A DNA stretch of 52,607 nt from Streptomyces griseorubiginosus. Its GTDB lineage: Bacteria; Actinomycetota; Actinomycetes; Streptomycetales; Streptomycetaceae. Of the stretch, positions 7,699-15,423 are shown one piece after another. Each line of letters starts with the position of its first letter. Within the stretch, counting starts at the first letter, position 1. Made by a program: the position numbers and the translations under genes. The notes under the pieces were generated by a model, which was not told where the DNA came from, ran no database searches, and was given only the letters and a program-made list of their open reading frames with translations. Location of the stretch: assembly GCF_017614965.1 (NCBI RefSeq), contig NZ_WVUG01000024.1, positions 1 to 52,607 of the forward strand. The letters are read 5' to 3'.

Positions 7699-7769
7699 TT
7701 GTCGCCGGCCGACAATCCGCGGGTCCACGACTGTGCGCCGGTGATAAGCCCCGCCGTATTACCGGCGGG
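7699..7769. promoter_or_regulatory. Two dyads upstream of the PucR-type regulator
   Basis: TTGTCG-CCGGC-CGACAA at 7699-7715 is a 6+5+6 inverted repeat, and CCCGCCG-TATTAC-CGGCGGG at 7750-7769 is a perfect 7+6+7 repeat, the latter ending 12 bases before the ATG. The second could be an operator or a hairpin over the ribosome-binding region. Autoregulation is inferred. A further dyad, CGGAGA-TCG-TCTCCG, lies at 7386-7400 near the PPOX start. Confidence 0.45.
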
Positions 7770-7781
7770 TATCGTCGCCGG

Positions 7782-9017
7782 ATGCCGAAGAGAGCCGCTG
7801 TGACCGAGGACGATCCGGGCGGCCCGTTCAACGCCCTGCCACCGGACCTGCACCGCCATCTCAGACCCTTCTTCGCCGACATCACGGAGGAGGTCGTACG
7901 GGCGATCCAGACCGAGATCCCCGAGTACGCGCGGCCCGCCGACGACACGTATCTGCAGGGGGTGCACCGGGGTGTGGACCACGCGCTGCGGGGGCTGCTG
8001 GAGCGGATGGCCGAGCCGGACACGGACTGGGAGCCGGTGAAGGCGACGTACCGGCGCATCGGTCGCGGGGAGGCGGAGGAGGGCCGCAGCCTCGACTCGT
8101 TCCAGTGGGCGCTGCGCCTCGGCGCCCGGGTCACCTGGCGGCGGGTGAACGCGCTGGTCGACGCGGACCTGCTGCCGCGCAACGTACTGGCGGCGTTCGG
8201 CGAGGCGCTGTTCCTGCACCTGGACGAGATGGCGGCCGCGACCACGGCGGGGTACACGGAGGCGCGGCTGCGCGAGGCCGGCGAGCTGCAGCAGCGCCGG
8301 TCGCGGCTGGTCGACCTGCTCACGGCCGATCCCCCGGCCTCCGCCGAGGCCATCGCGGAACTGGCGCACGGCGCGCGCTGGCCGGTGCCGCGGGCGCTGG
8401 CCGTCGTCGCGGTCGACCAGGGGCCGCGGCGCGGCCGGCAGCCCATCGTGGCGCCGGAGTTCCTGTCCCGCTTCGATGTCAGTCCGGCCGTGGTGGTGGT
8501 GCCGGATCCGGAGGGCCCGGGCCGGGCGCGGGCGGTGGCCGCGGCCCTGCACGGGCTGCGGGCTGCTATGGGGCCGACGGTTGCCCTGCACGAGGGTGCG
8601 CGGTCGCTGCGCTGGGCCGCCCAGGCGCTCGACCTGGTCCGCCGTGGTGTGCTCACCGACGAGGGGATGGTGCGCTGCCAGGACCACCTGGCGACCCTGC
8701 TGCTCCTGCGCGACGACACCCTGATCGACGCCCTGGCCGCGCAGCGGCTGCGGCCGCTGGGCCGCGTCCGCCCGCCGCAGCGCGAGCGTCTCGCCGAGAC
8801 CCTGCTCAGCTGGCTGCAGTGCGGGCACAACGCGAGCGAGGTCGCGGTGCGGCTGGCCGTGCACCCGCAGACGGTGCGCTATCGGATGCGGCAGCTGGAC
8901 GATCTCTTCGGCGCCCAACTGCACGACACGGCGGCCCAGTTCGAGATGCAGCTGGCCCTGCGGGCACTGGAGCTGCGCGGGGGCACCGTCACTTCCTGGA
9001 CGGATGTCCAGCTATAG
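7782..9017 (+). CDS. PucR/CdaR-type helix-turn-helix regulator
   Basis: A 411-residue regulator. Residues 15-180 form a helical sensory region (RHLRPFFADITEEVVRAIQTEIPEY, then EAEEGRSLDSFQWALRLGARVTWRR), the middle holds a GGDEF-like degenerate fold, and residues about 335-395 are the C-terminal PucR HTH (ETLLSWLQCGHNASEVAVRLAVHPQTVRYRMRQLDDLFG). Such proteins are usually transcriptional activators whose effector is unknown. ATG 7782 is used; GTG 7800 is an alternative. The stop codon overlaps the promoter of the following DUF1304-TetR operon. Its target is not obvious; two dyads lie just upstream of it. Confidence 0.88.
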   Translation: MPKRAAVTEDDPGGPFNALPPDLHRHLRPFFADITEEVVRAIQTEIPEYARPADDTYLQGVHRGVDHALRGLLERMAEPDTDWEPVKATYRRIGRGEAEEGRSLDSFQWALRLGARVTWRRVNALVDADLLPRNVLAAFGEALFLHLDEMAAATTAGYTEARLREAGELQQRRSRLVDLLTADPPASAEAIAELAHGARWPVPRALAVVAVDQGPRRGRQPIVAPEFLSRFDVSPAVVVVPDPEGPGRARAVAAALHGLRAAMGPTVALHEGARSLRWAAQALDLVRRGVLTDEGMVRCQDHLATLLLLRDDTLIDALAAQRLRPLGRVRPPQRERLAETLLSWLQCGHNASEVAVRLAVHPQTVRYRMRQLDDLFGAQLHDTAAQFEMQLALRALELRGGTVTSWTDVQL

Positions 9018-9031
9018 TGGACACCTGTCCA
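8997..9031. promoter_or_regulatory. Twin operators and -10 region of the DUF1304-TetR operon
   Basis: TGGAC-GGAT-GTCCA at 8997-9010 and TGGAC-ACCT-GTCCA at 9018-9031 are the same operator spaced exactly 21 bp, two helical turns. A TATAGT sequence (9013-9018) sits between them and would serve as the -10 box. The first operator lies within the last codons of the PucR gene. The flanks extend the whole region into an 18-bp inverted repeat with two mismatches. Confidence 0.75.
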
Positions 9032-9063
9032 GGAAGTTGGTTCGGAGAACTCGGAGCCCGGCA

Positions 9064-9426
9064 ATGCAGACGGTCGCGAACGTGCTGGTCGGCCTGGTGG
9101 CCGCCCTGCACGCCTACATCCTCGTGTTGGAGATGTTCCTCTGGCAGAAGAAGCCCGGCCGGGCCCTGCACGGGTTCGACCGGGAGATGGCGCGGGCGAC
9201 CGCTCCGATGGCCGCCAACCAGGGCCTCTACAACGGCTTTCTGGCCGCCGGGCTGGTCTGGGGCCTGATCGCGGCGGACCCGACGGGTTACCGTGCCCAG
9301 GTGTTCTTCCTCTCCTGCGTCGTGGTCGCGGGCGTCTTCGGCGCCGTCACGGCCAACCGCCGCATCCTGTTCGCCCAGGCCCTGCCCGGCGCGCTCGCCC
9401 TGGCCGCCGTGCTGATCGCACGGTGA
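9064..9426 (+). CDS. DUF1304 small membrane protein
   Basis: A 120-residue protein with four predicted transmembrane helices: VLVGLVAALHAYILVLEMFLW, ANQGLYNGFLAAGLVWGLIA, VFFLSCVVVAGVFGAVTA and ALPGALALAAVLIA. The motif ALHAYILVLEMFLW and the LYNGFLAAGL segment are characteristic of DUF1304, a family of unknown function that is often next to regulators. ATG 9064 was chosen over in-frame ATG 9004 because 9004 lies inside the operator region. The TetR gene begins at the GTGA overlapping this stop, so the two are translationally coupled and the TetR most likely controls this gene. Confidence 0.88.
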   Translation: MQTVANVLVGLVAALHAYILVLEMFLWQKKPGRALHGFDREMARATAPMAANQGLYNGFLAAGLVWGLIAADPTGYRAQVFFLSCVVVAGVFGAVTANRRILFAQALPGALALAAVLIAR

Positions 9427-9986
9427 CCCGGCCGGCGCCCGAGGACCCGCGGGCCGCGCGCACCCGGGCGCGGCTGCGCCAGGCCCTGCTCGCGGAGTGC
9501 GCCGAACGCCCGCTCGCGGAGGTGGGGGTGGCGGCGCTGGTGCGGAGGGCCGGGGTCGGCCGGGCGACGTTCTACGTCCACTACGCCGACCTGGAGGCCC
9601 TGGCGGTCGACGCCTGCGCGGATGTCGTACGGGAGGCCGTGGAGGCGCTGCACTCCTGGGCGGGCCGCCCCGACCCGGTCCACGCGCCGCCCGCGCTCGG
9701 GGAGTTCTTCGCCTCGCTCACCCCGCACGCCGGTCTGTACCGCGAGTTGCTGACCCCGGGCGGCGGCGGTCCGCTGGGCCGGGTGCTCCACCGGGATCTG
9801 CGCGCCTTCAGCCTGCGCGAGCGTGAACGCGCGGGCGCGGCGGACGCCCCGCTGGTCGCCTCGGCGGTGGCCGCCACCTTCGCCGGGGTACTGGCGGACT
9901 GGCTGCACGGCCTGTTGGACGCGGACGCGGCTGCGATCGCCGATCAGGTGTGGCAGCTGCTGGTGGCGCTGCACGCCAGCCGCTGA
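9423..9986 (+). CDS. TetR family regulator, coupled to DUF1304
   Basis: A 187-residue TetR protein. The HTH is LRQALLAECAERPLAEVGVAALVRRAGVGRATFYVHYADLEAL, with the usual ATFYxHYxDLE recognition helix. The C-terminal region (TetR_C-like, WQLLVALHAS) is the effector and dimer domain. The start GTG 9423 overlaps the DUF1304 stop by four bases (GTGA). The operon is preceded by two identical operators 21 bp apart, a spacing that suggests two dimers on one face of the helix. It likely represses its own operon and is released by an unknown ligand, possibly one handled by the DUF1304 protein. Confidence 0.88.
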   Translation: MTRPAPEDPRAARTRARLRQALLAECAERPLAEVGVAALVRRAGVGRATFYVHYADLEALAVDACADVVREAVEALHSWAGRPDPVHAPPALGEFFASLTPHAGLYRELLTPGGGGPLGRVLHRDLRAFSLRERERAGAADAPLVASAVAATFAGVLADWLHGLLDADAAAIADQVWQLLVALHASR

Positions 9987-10017
9987 GCGCCGAGCCGGAA
10001 GCACCGCGATGTGACGA

Positions 10018-10045
10018 TCGGCTGTCACCCGACCTGCTCAGCCGA
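10018..10045. terminator. Weak bidirectional hairpin between convergent genes
   Basis: TCGGCTG at 10018-10024 pairs with CAGCCGA at 10039-10045 over a 14-base loop. It lies between the TetR stop and the convergent GlxA-type stop and overlaps the latter. A modest terminator candidate. Confidence 0.35.
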
Positions 10046-11000
10046 CGGCCGCCGCCTGGAACGTGCGCCGGTACGCCTGTGGCGACACCCCGATCGCGGC
10101 GTGCAGATGCTGGCGCAGGGAGGCACCGGTGGCGAAGCCGACCTGGCCGGCGATCTGGTCGACGGGCAGATCGCTGGACTCCAGCAGGTGCCGGGCGCGG
10201 GCGACGCGCTGCTGGATCAGCCACCGGCCCGGGCTCAGGCCCACCTCGTCGTTGAAGCGGCGGGCGAAGGTGCGCAGGCTCATCCGGGCGTGCGCGGCGA
10301 GGTCCGCCAGGGTGAGCGGTTCGTCGAGGTGCTCCAGGGCCCACGCGCGCGTGGCGGCCGTGCTCGCGGCGCCGCTTTCCGGCACCGGCTGCTCGATGTA
10401 CTGGGCCTGGCCGCCGTCCCGGAACGGGGGGACGACACAGCGCCGGGCCACGGCGTTCGCCAGTTCGCTGCCGTGGTCGGTGCGCACGATGTGCAGACAG
10501 ACGTCGACACCGGAGGCGGCACCGGCCGAGGTGAGGATGCGGCCGTCGTGCACGAAGAGGACGTCGGGGTCGAGGTCGATGTGCGGATAGCGGCGCCGGA
10601 AGGCGTCGGTGACCTGCCAGTGCGTGGTGGCCCTGCGGCCGTCGAGCAGGCCGGCCGCGGCGAGCACGAAGGCGGCGGTGCAGATGGAGACGATCCGGGC
10701 GTCCGGGCGGATCCGGGCGAGCGCGGCGGCGACCTCGGCGGGCAGCTCCGCGGGGATGTGCGAGGGCGTCATGGAGGCGACCACGACCGTGTCGGCCGTG
10801 GCCAGGATCTCGGGTCCGTGCTGCACGCCGATGGTGAAGTCGGCGCAGCTGCGCACCGGTTGGCCGTCGACGCTGCACGTCAGCACCTCGTACCGGCCGT
10901 CGGCCGCGCCGAAGATCCGGCTGGGGATGCCCAGCTCGAAGGGGTACACACCGTCCAGGGCCAGCACCACGACCCGTTCCACCCGCCGCTGATCACTCAT
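10038..11000 (-). CDS. GlxA-type AraC regulator (DJ-1/PfpI plus AraC HTH)
   Basis: A 320-residue regulator with an N-terminal DJ-1/PfpI domain (VVVLALDGVYPFELGIPSRIFGAAD; nucleophile-elbow region RIVSICTAAFVLAAAGLLDG with a cysteine) and a C-terminal AraC/XylS DNA-binding domain (residues about 215-315: LADLAAHARMSLRTFARRFNDEVGLSPGRWLIQQRVARARHLL and VGFATGASLRQHLHAAIGVSPQAYRR). The DJ-1 part is believed to sense a small molecule rather than catalyse. It is divergent from a zinc-free oxidoreductase, 71 bp apart, with repeated TGGCA half-sites between them, so that gene is the probable target. Start at ATG 11000. Confidence 0.92.
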   Translation of the reverse strand: MSDQRRVERVVVLALDGVYPFELGIPSRIFGAADGRYEVLTCSVDGQPVRSCADFTIGVQHGPEILATADTVVVASMTPSHIPAELPAEVAAALARIRPDARIVSICTAAFVLAAAGLLDGRRATTHWQVTDAFRRRYPHIDLDPDVLFVHDGRILTSAGAASGVDVCLHIVRTDHGSELANAVARRCVVPPFRDGGQAQYIEQPVPESGAASTAATRAWALEHLDEPLTLADLAAHARMSLRTFARRFNDEVGLSPGRWLIQQRVARARHLLESSDLPVDQIAGQVGFATGASLRQHLHAAIGVSPQAYRRTFQAAAVG

Positions 11001-11034
11001 GGCACGATCCTATCGAAGGTTGGCAATCGTGCCA
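11000..11034. promoter_or_regulatory. AraC-type half-sites in the GlxA/oxidoreductase gap
   Basis: TGGCACGAT at 11000-11008 and ATCGTGCCA at 11026-11034 are perfect inverted copies. TGGCA also recurs as a direct repeat at 11021-11025, 21 bp from the first, the spacing usual for AraC dimers. The site lies between divergent genes and likely binds the GlxA-type protein. Confidence 0.6.
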
Positions 11035-11071
11035 TTTTCCTGGCGGGCGGACCCCGGCAGGCTGGTTCACC

Positions 11072-12022
11072 ATGAGCGATGTGAAGACGATGCGAGCCAT
11101 CAGCCAGGACGTCCTCGGCGGTCCCGAGGTCCTCAGGGAAGTGGAGTTGGAGCGGCCCGAGCCGCGTACGAACGAGGTGCTGGTGCGCGTGCGCGCGGCC
11201 GGCGTCAACCCGACCGACTGGAAGCACCGCGCGACCGGCGGGTTCCTGGGCGAACCGCCCTTCGTCCTGGGCTGGGACGTGTCCGGCGTGGTCGAGGCGG
11301 TCGGGGTGGGCGTGGCCCGCTTCCAGCCCGGCGACGAGGTCTTCGGCATGCTGTCGTACCCGTTCGGCCACGGCTCGCACGCCGAGTACGTCACCGGTCC
11401 GGCCCGCTGGTTCGCGCACAAGCCGGCCTCGATCGACCACGTCCAGGCGGGTGCGCTGCCGCTGGTGTCGCTGACCGCATGGCAGGCGCTGGTGGAGTAC
11501 GCGGAGGTACGACCGGGGCAGCGGGTGCTGATCCACGCGGCGGCCGGCGGGGTCGGACATGTGGCGGCGCAGATCGCCAAGGCGCGCGGCGCGTACGTGA
11601 TCGGCACGGCCAGCGCGGGCAAGCACGAGTTCCTGCGCGGCATCGGTGTCGACGAGGCGATCGACTACCGGGAGACGGACTTCGCCGAGGTCGTGAAGGA
11701 CGTGGACGTCGTCCTGGACACGATCGGCGGCGACACCTCGACGCGTTCACTGCGCGTGCTGCGCCCGGGCGGCATCGTGGTGTCGATCCTGCCGGTGGGT
11801 TCGAGCGACTTCCACGAGGAGGCCGAGCGGCTCGGTGTCCGGGCGCTGCGGATGCTGGTGGACGCCTCGCACAGCGGTATGGCGGCGATCGCGGCACTGG
11901 TGGAGGCGGGGAAGTTGAGCGCCACGATCGCCGGCACCTTCCCGCTGGCCGATGCCGCCGAGGCACACAGGCTCGGCGACACCGGCCGGACCACGGGGAA
12001 GCTGGTCCTGACGGTCGACTGA
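11072..12022 (+). CDS. NADP-dependent quinone oxidoreductase-like MDR protein
   Basis: A 316-residue medium-chain dehydrogenase/reductase without the structural zinc. Features are the GroES-like N-terminal half (VLVRVRAAGVNPTDWKHRATGGF; FVLGWDVSGVVEAVGVGV), the Rossmann region GQRVLIHAAAGGVGHVAAQIAKARGAYVIGTAS (AAGGVG nucleotide motif) and the C-terminal VVLDTIGGDTSTRSLRVLRPGGIVVS. These proteins usually reduce quinones or enals with NADPH. Start ATG 11072. It is divergent from the GlxA-type regulator and probably controlled by it. It converges with the alcohol dehydrogenase gene, with three 33-bp tandem repeats filling the space between the stops. Confidence 0.9.
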   Translation: MSDVKTMRAISQDVLGGPEVLREVELERPEPRTNEVLVRVRAAGVNPTDWKHRATGGFLGEPPFVLGWDVSGVVEAVGVGVARFQPGDEVFGMLSYPFGHGSHAEYVTGPARWFAHKPASIDHVQAGALPLVSLTAWQALVEYAEVRPGQRVLIHAAAGGVGHVAAQIAKARGAYVIGTASAGKHEFLRGIGVDEAIDYRETDFAEVVKDVDVVLDTIGGDTSTRSLRVLRPGGIVVSILPVGSSDFHEEAERLGVRALRMLVDASHSGMAAIAALVEAGKLSATIAGTFPLADAAEAHRLGDTGRTTGKLVLTVD

Positions 12023-12121
12023 GTCGGACCATCGGGACGGCCGGACGTCAGCTCGGTCGGACCATCGGGACGGTCGGACGTCAGCTCGGTCGGACCATCG
12101 GTGCGGTCGTAGGTCAGCTCG
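12023..12121. repeat. Three 33-bp tandem repeats between convergent stop codons
   Basis: Units at 12023-12055, 12056-12088 and 12089-12121 each begin GTCGGACCATCGG and end GTCAGCTCG. Units 1 and 2 differ at one base; unit 3 differs at four to five bases. The first unit starts right after the TGA of the oxidoreductase, and the last ends one base before the stop codon of the alcohol dehydrogenase, whose last bases (GTCAGAACG) resemble the start of a fourth unit. Because 33 is a multiple of three, a frame through them stays open. Confidence 0.9.
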
Positions 12122-12122
12122 G

Positions 12123-13229
12123 TCAGAACGTCAGCACGGGCTTGATCGCCTTGCCCGCGCCCATGTCCCGCACCGCCTGGTCGATGTCCGCGAACGGATA
12201 CGTGCTGATCAGGCGGTGCAGCGGCAGCCGGCCCTCCTTGACCAGGCGCACCAGGGAGGGGATGAAGGACTGGGTCTCGGCGTCGCCGAGGGTGAGGCCG
12301 ACGACCTGCTTGCCGCCCAGCAGCCCGTTGACGTCCAGGGCGACCTCGGTGCCGAAGGGCGGGGCGCCCACGACGACCAGGGTGCCGCGGGCGGCGAGCG
12401 CGTCGACGCCCTGGCGCAGGACGGCGACGTTGCCGGTGGTCTCCACGATGCCGTCGGCGCCTTGTCCGCCGGTGATCTCGGCGAGTGCTTCGCCGAGGTC
12501 GCTCTCGCCGGCGTTCACGGTGTGCGTGGCACCCAACTCCTTGGCCAGGGACAGCCGTTCGCCGACCCGGTCGACGGCGACGATCCGCGTGGCGGGGGTG
12601 AGGGCGGCGGCCATGACGGCGGACAGGCCGACGGCGCCGGCGCCGAGGACGACGATCGTGCTGCCGGTCACCGGCTTGAGCACGTTCCAGACCGCGCCGA
12701 CTCCGGTCTGCACACCGCAGCCGAGCGGGGCGATCGACTCCAGCGGGACGTCCGCGTCGACCTTGACGAGGCTGCGCTCGTCCACCAGCGCGCGTTCCGC
12801 GAAGGAGGACTGGCCGAAGAAGTGGCCGCCCAGCGGCTCCCCGCCCCGGCTGATGGTGCTGCTGCCGTCGGCGCGGCGGCCGCCGATCAGGTTCAGCGGC
12901 AGCCAGGTCGCGCAGTACGCGGGGTGGCCGCCGTTGCAGTTGCGGCACTCACCACAGGAGGTGAAGGAGAGCACCACGTGGTCGCCGGGCGCCACACCGG
13001 TGACCGCGGAGCCGACGGCCTCGACGACGCCGGCGCCCTCGTGGCCGAGGACCCCGGGCAGCGGGAAGGGCAGGCCGCCGCTCGCGACGCCGAGGTCGGT
13101 GTGGCACAGGCCGGTCGCCACCATGCGGACCAGTGCCTCGTGCGGCCCGGGCTCCTCGAGCTCGACCTCGGAGAGGGTGAACGGTGCTCCGCCGGACTCG
13201 ACGACCGCGGCGCGGGTGGAGATGGACAT
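12123..13229 (-). CDS. Zinc-dependent alcohol dehydrogenase (aryl/benzyl-alcohol type)
   Basis: A 368-residue medium-chain alcohol dehydrogenase. Catalytic zinc ligands are in GLCHTDLG (Cys) and GHEGAGVV (His-Glu), with a third in LGCGVQTG (Cys); the structural zinc cysteines are CGECRNCNGGHPAYC. The NAD site is GSTIVVLGAGAVGLSAV. Overall pattern matches the NAD-dependent aryl-alcohol/benzyl-alcohol dehydrogenase branch. Start ATG 13229. An aldehyde dehydrogenase lies directly upstream on the same strand, 39 bp apart, so the pair would oxidise an alcohol to its acid through the aldehyde. Both are divergent from a MarR repressor with two operators and are probably induced by an aromatic compound. 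Confidence 0.93.
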   Translation of the reverse strand: MSISTRAAVVESGGAPFTLSEVELEEPGPHEALVRMVATGLCHTDLGVASGGLPFPLPGVLGHEGAGVVEAVGSAVTGVAPGDHVVLSFTSCGECRNCNGGHPAYCATWLPLNLIGGRRADGSSTISRGGEPLGGHFFGQSSFAERALVDERSLVKVDADVPLESIAPLGCGVQTGVGAVWNVLKPVTGSTIVVLGAGAVGLSAVMAAALTPATRIVAVDRVGERLSLAKELGATHTVNAGESDLGEALAEITGGQGADGIVETTGNVAVLRQGVDALAARGTLVVVGAPPFGTEVALDVNGLLGGKQVVGLTLGDAETQSFIPSLVRLVKEGRLPLHRLISTYPFADIDQAVRDMGAGKAIKPVLTF

Positions 13230-13268
13230 CGTACGGACTCCCTTTGCTTTCAGGCGCGTTCGGCGGAC

Positions 13269-14723
13269 TCAGTCGAGCGAGACGACGACGGACTTGACCT
13301 TGGTGTAGGCGTCGAGGGCCTCGGGGCCGTACTCGCGGCCGTAGCCGGAGTCCTTCACTCCGCCGAAGGGCACCGCGGGGTCGAGCATCGCCCAGTCGTT
13401 GATCCAGACGATGCCCGCCTGGAGGCGGCCGGCGATACGGTGTGCGCGGGCGAGGTTCTGCGTCTGGATGCCCGAGGCCAGGCCGTAGGGCGTGGAGTTG
13501 GCGAGCTCGACCGCCTCGTCCTCGGTGTCGAAGGGCTGCACGGTCAGGACGGGGCCGAAGATCTCCTCCTGGACCACGCGGGAGTCGTTCGACAGGTCGG
13601 CGACGACGGTCGGCTTGTAGTAGTAGCCGCCGTAGAGGTCGAGGCGCTCGCCGCCGCAGACGATGCGGCCGCCCTCCTTGCGCGCGAGGTCGATGTACTC
13701 CTCGACCTTCTTCAGGTGCTTCTCCCCCGCCATCGGTCCGACGACGGTCTCGGGCTGCCGGGGGTCGCCGACCGGGACGCCGGGCACGGCGTCGGCGAGG
13801 ATGCCGAGCAGGGTGGCGTACACCGGGCGGGAGACGAGCAGGCGCGGGCCGCCCATACAGAACTGGCCGGTGTTGAAGACGAACGCCTTGATGATCGCGC
13901 CGACCGCCTTCTCCAGGTCGGCGTCCTCGAAGACGATGTGGGCCGCGTTGCCGCCGAGTTCCATGGTCACGGGCTTGAGTGCCTCGCCGGCCACGCTCGC
14001 GACGTGCCGGCCGATGGCGGTGGAGCCGGTGAAGGCGACCTTGTCGACCCCGCGGTGGCGCAGCAGCGCCTCACCGGCGACCGGTCCGGCACCGGTGACG
14101 ACGTTGACCACGCCGTCGGGGACGCCCGCCTTCTGCAGCAGCCGGGCCATGTACAGGGCGCTGAGCGGGGTCTCGTCGGCCGGCTTGTGGACCACGGTGT
14201 TGCCTGCGGCGAGCGCGGGGCCGAGCTTCGAACCGGCGAGGATCAGCGGGAAGTTGAAGGGGGTGATCGCGGCGACCACTCCGATCGGCTCGCGCCTGGT
14301 GTACGCGAGGGCGTTCATGGGGGTGTCGCGCACGGAGCCGTCCAGCGAGTGGGCCAGGGCGGCGAAGTGCTCGTAGTCGTTGGCCGCGTTGGTGATGTCG
14401 ACGGCGTGGCACAGCGAGATGGGCTTGCCGACGTCCAGGCTCTCCAGCCGGGCGAGTTCGTCGGCGTTCTCGCGGATCAGGTCGGCCACCCGGTGCAGGA
14501 TCCGGCCGCGCTCACGGCCGCTCAGCCCGGACCAGGTACCGCCGTCGAAGGCCTCGCGGGCCGCCCGTACGGCCGCGTCCACGTCGGCGGCGCCCGCCTC
14601 CGCGACGGTGGTGACGACCGCGCCCCGGGACGGGTCGACCACCTCGGTGCGCGCTCCGTCGGCGGCCTCGCGCCACTGCCCCCCGATGAACAGCCGTCCG
14701 GGTTCGATCTCGAAGGTGGTCAT
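13269..14723 (-). CDS. NAD(P)-dependent aldehyde dehydrogenase
   Basis: A 484-residue ALDH. The NAD-binding GSTAIGRHV motif, the general base region TMELGGNAAHIVFEDADL (Glu of MELGG) and the nucleophile region NTGQFCMGGPRLLV (Cys) are complete, as is the C-terminal EEIFGPVLTVQPFD. A Lys normally seen after ELGG is Asn here (GGN instead of GGK), within tolerance for the superfamily. ATG 14723 has GAGGAG five bases before it; a GTG two codons upstream is less well placed. It is the first gene of the ALDH-alcohol dehydrogenase operon and is divergent from the MarR gene at 14827, across two palindromic operators. Substrate is probably an aromatic or aliphatic aldehyde. Confidence 0.93.
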   Translation of the reverse strand: MTTFEIEPGRLFIGGQWREAADGARTEVVDPSRGAVVTTVAEAGAADVDAAVRAAREAFDGGTWSGLSGRERGRILHRVADLIRENADELARLESLDVGKPISLCHAVDITNAANDYEHFAALAHSLDGSVRDTPMNALAYTRREPIGVVAAITPFNFPLILAGSKLGPALAAGNTVVHKPADETPLSALYMARLLQKAGVPDGVVNVVTGAGPVAGEALLRHRGVDKVAFTGSTAIGRHVASVAGEALKPVTMELGGNAAHIVFEDADLEKAVGAIIKAFVFNTGQFCMGGPRLLVSRPVYATLLGILADAVPGVPVGDPRQPETVVGPMAGEKHLKKVEEYIDLARKEGGRIVCGGERLDLYGGYYYKPTVVADLSNDSRVVQEEIFGPVLTVQPFDTEDEAVELANSTPYGLASGIQTQNLARAHRIAGRLQAGIVWINDWAMLDPAVPFGGVKDSGYGREYGPEALDAYTKVKSVVVSLD

Positions 14724-14758
14724 CACCACTCCTCAGCCTCTTCGCCAAGATTTCAACA

Positions 14759-14807
14759 AACAGGATTCCTGTTGGTTCGCAGTTTCATTACAGACAGGTT
14801 TCCTGTC
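14759..14807. promoter_or_regulatory. Two MarR-type operators between ALDH and marR
   Basis: AACAGGA-T-TCCTGTT at 14759-14773 is a perfect 7+1+7 palindrome and GACAGG-TTT-CCTGTC at 14793-14807 a perfect 6+3+6. They share the CAGG...CCTG core and lie 34 bp centre to centre. The second overlaps the likely -35 of the marR promoter (CAGACA, 14791-14796, 18 bp from TAGGCT at 14815-14820). Confidence 0.8.
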
Positions 14808-14826
14808 AATGCTCTAGGCTGGATTC

Positions 14827-15264
14827 ATGCTCGACACCCAGGCTACGAAGACTTCTCCGTCCCTGCTCTACATGGTCAAGCAGGTGGAGCTCGTGGTGCG
14901 CTCCCATCTGGACGAGCTGGTCAAGCCGTCCGGGATCACCGCACTGCAGTACACCGCGCTGACCGTCCTGGAGCGGCACGACGGGCTGTCCGCCGCACAG
15001 CTTGCCCGGGACTCGTTCGTCACCGCGCAGTCCATCGCGGACCTCGTGCGGTCCCTGGAGAACCGCGGCCTCGTGCGCCGGGAGCGCAACCCCCACAACC
15101 GCCGCGAACTGCTGATCCTGCTGACCGATGCCGGGCGCGAGCTGCTCGCCCAACACGCGGCTCCCGTAAGAGAGTTGGAGGAGCGGATGGTCCAGGAACT
15201 CACGGCACACCAGACCGAGCAGTTCCGCCAGGCACTGTCCAAGGCGTGGCACGCCCTGTCCTAG
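14827..15264 (+). CDS. MarR family transcriptional regulator
   Basis: A 145-residue winged-helix MarR protein: LLYMVKQVELVVRSHLDELV, SGITALQYTALTVLERHDGLSAAQLARDSFVTAQSIADLVRSLENRGLVRRERNPHNRRELLILLTDAGRELL. The helix-turn-helix plus beta-wing (RERNPHNRRELL) is typical. It probably represses both itself and the divergent ALDH-alcohol dehydrogenase operon. The presumed -10 (TAGGCT, 14815-14820) ends six bases before ATG 14827, so the transcript would start at or beside the ATG and be leaderless; there is no Shine-Dalgarno sequence. The next gene begins 160 bp downstream. Confidence 0.9.
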   Translation: MLDTQATKTSPSLLYMVKQVELVVRSHLDELVKPSGITALQYTALTVLERHDGLSAAQLARDSFVTAQSIADLVRSLENRGLVRRERNPHNRRELLILLTDAGRELLAQHAAPVRELEERMVQELTAHQTEQFRQALSKAWHALS

Positions 15265-15423
15265 GCGTACGCCGGCGCAATCCTTCCTCGCAATTCGAAG
15301 ACATATGTCAATCGAACATGCTCAAATTCACTCGTTCGAGGGTAACTTGCAGGGCGGGGAAGGGATGTGCGCCCGCTCGGTACCCGGGGGCACGACCAGG
15401 AGCAGGTTGGAGGCGAGGTCGTC

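Noticed and set aside
12023..12121. A CRISPR-like array
   Set aside because: The 33-bp units follow each other directly with no spacers, and no cas genes are near.
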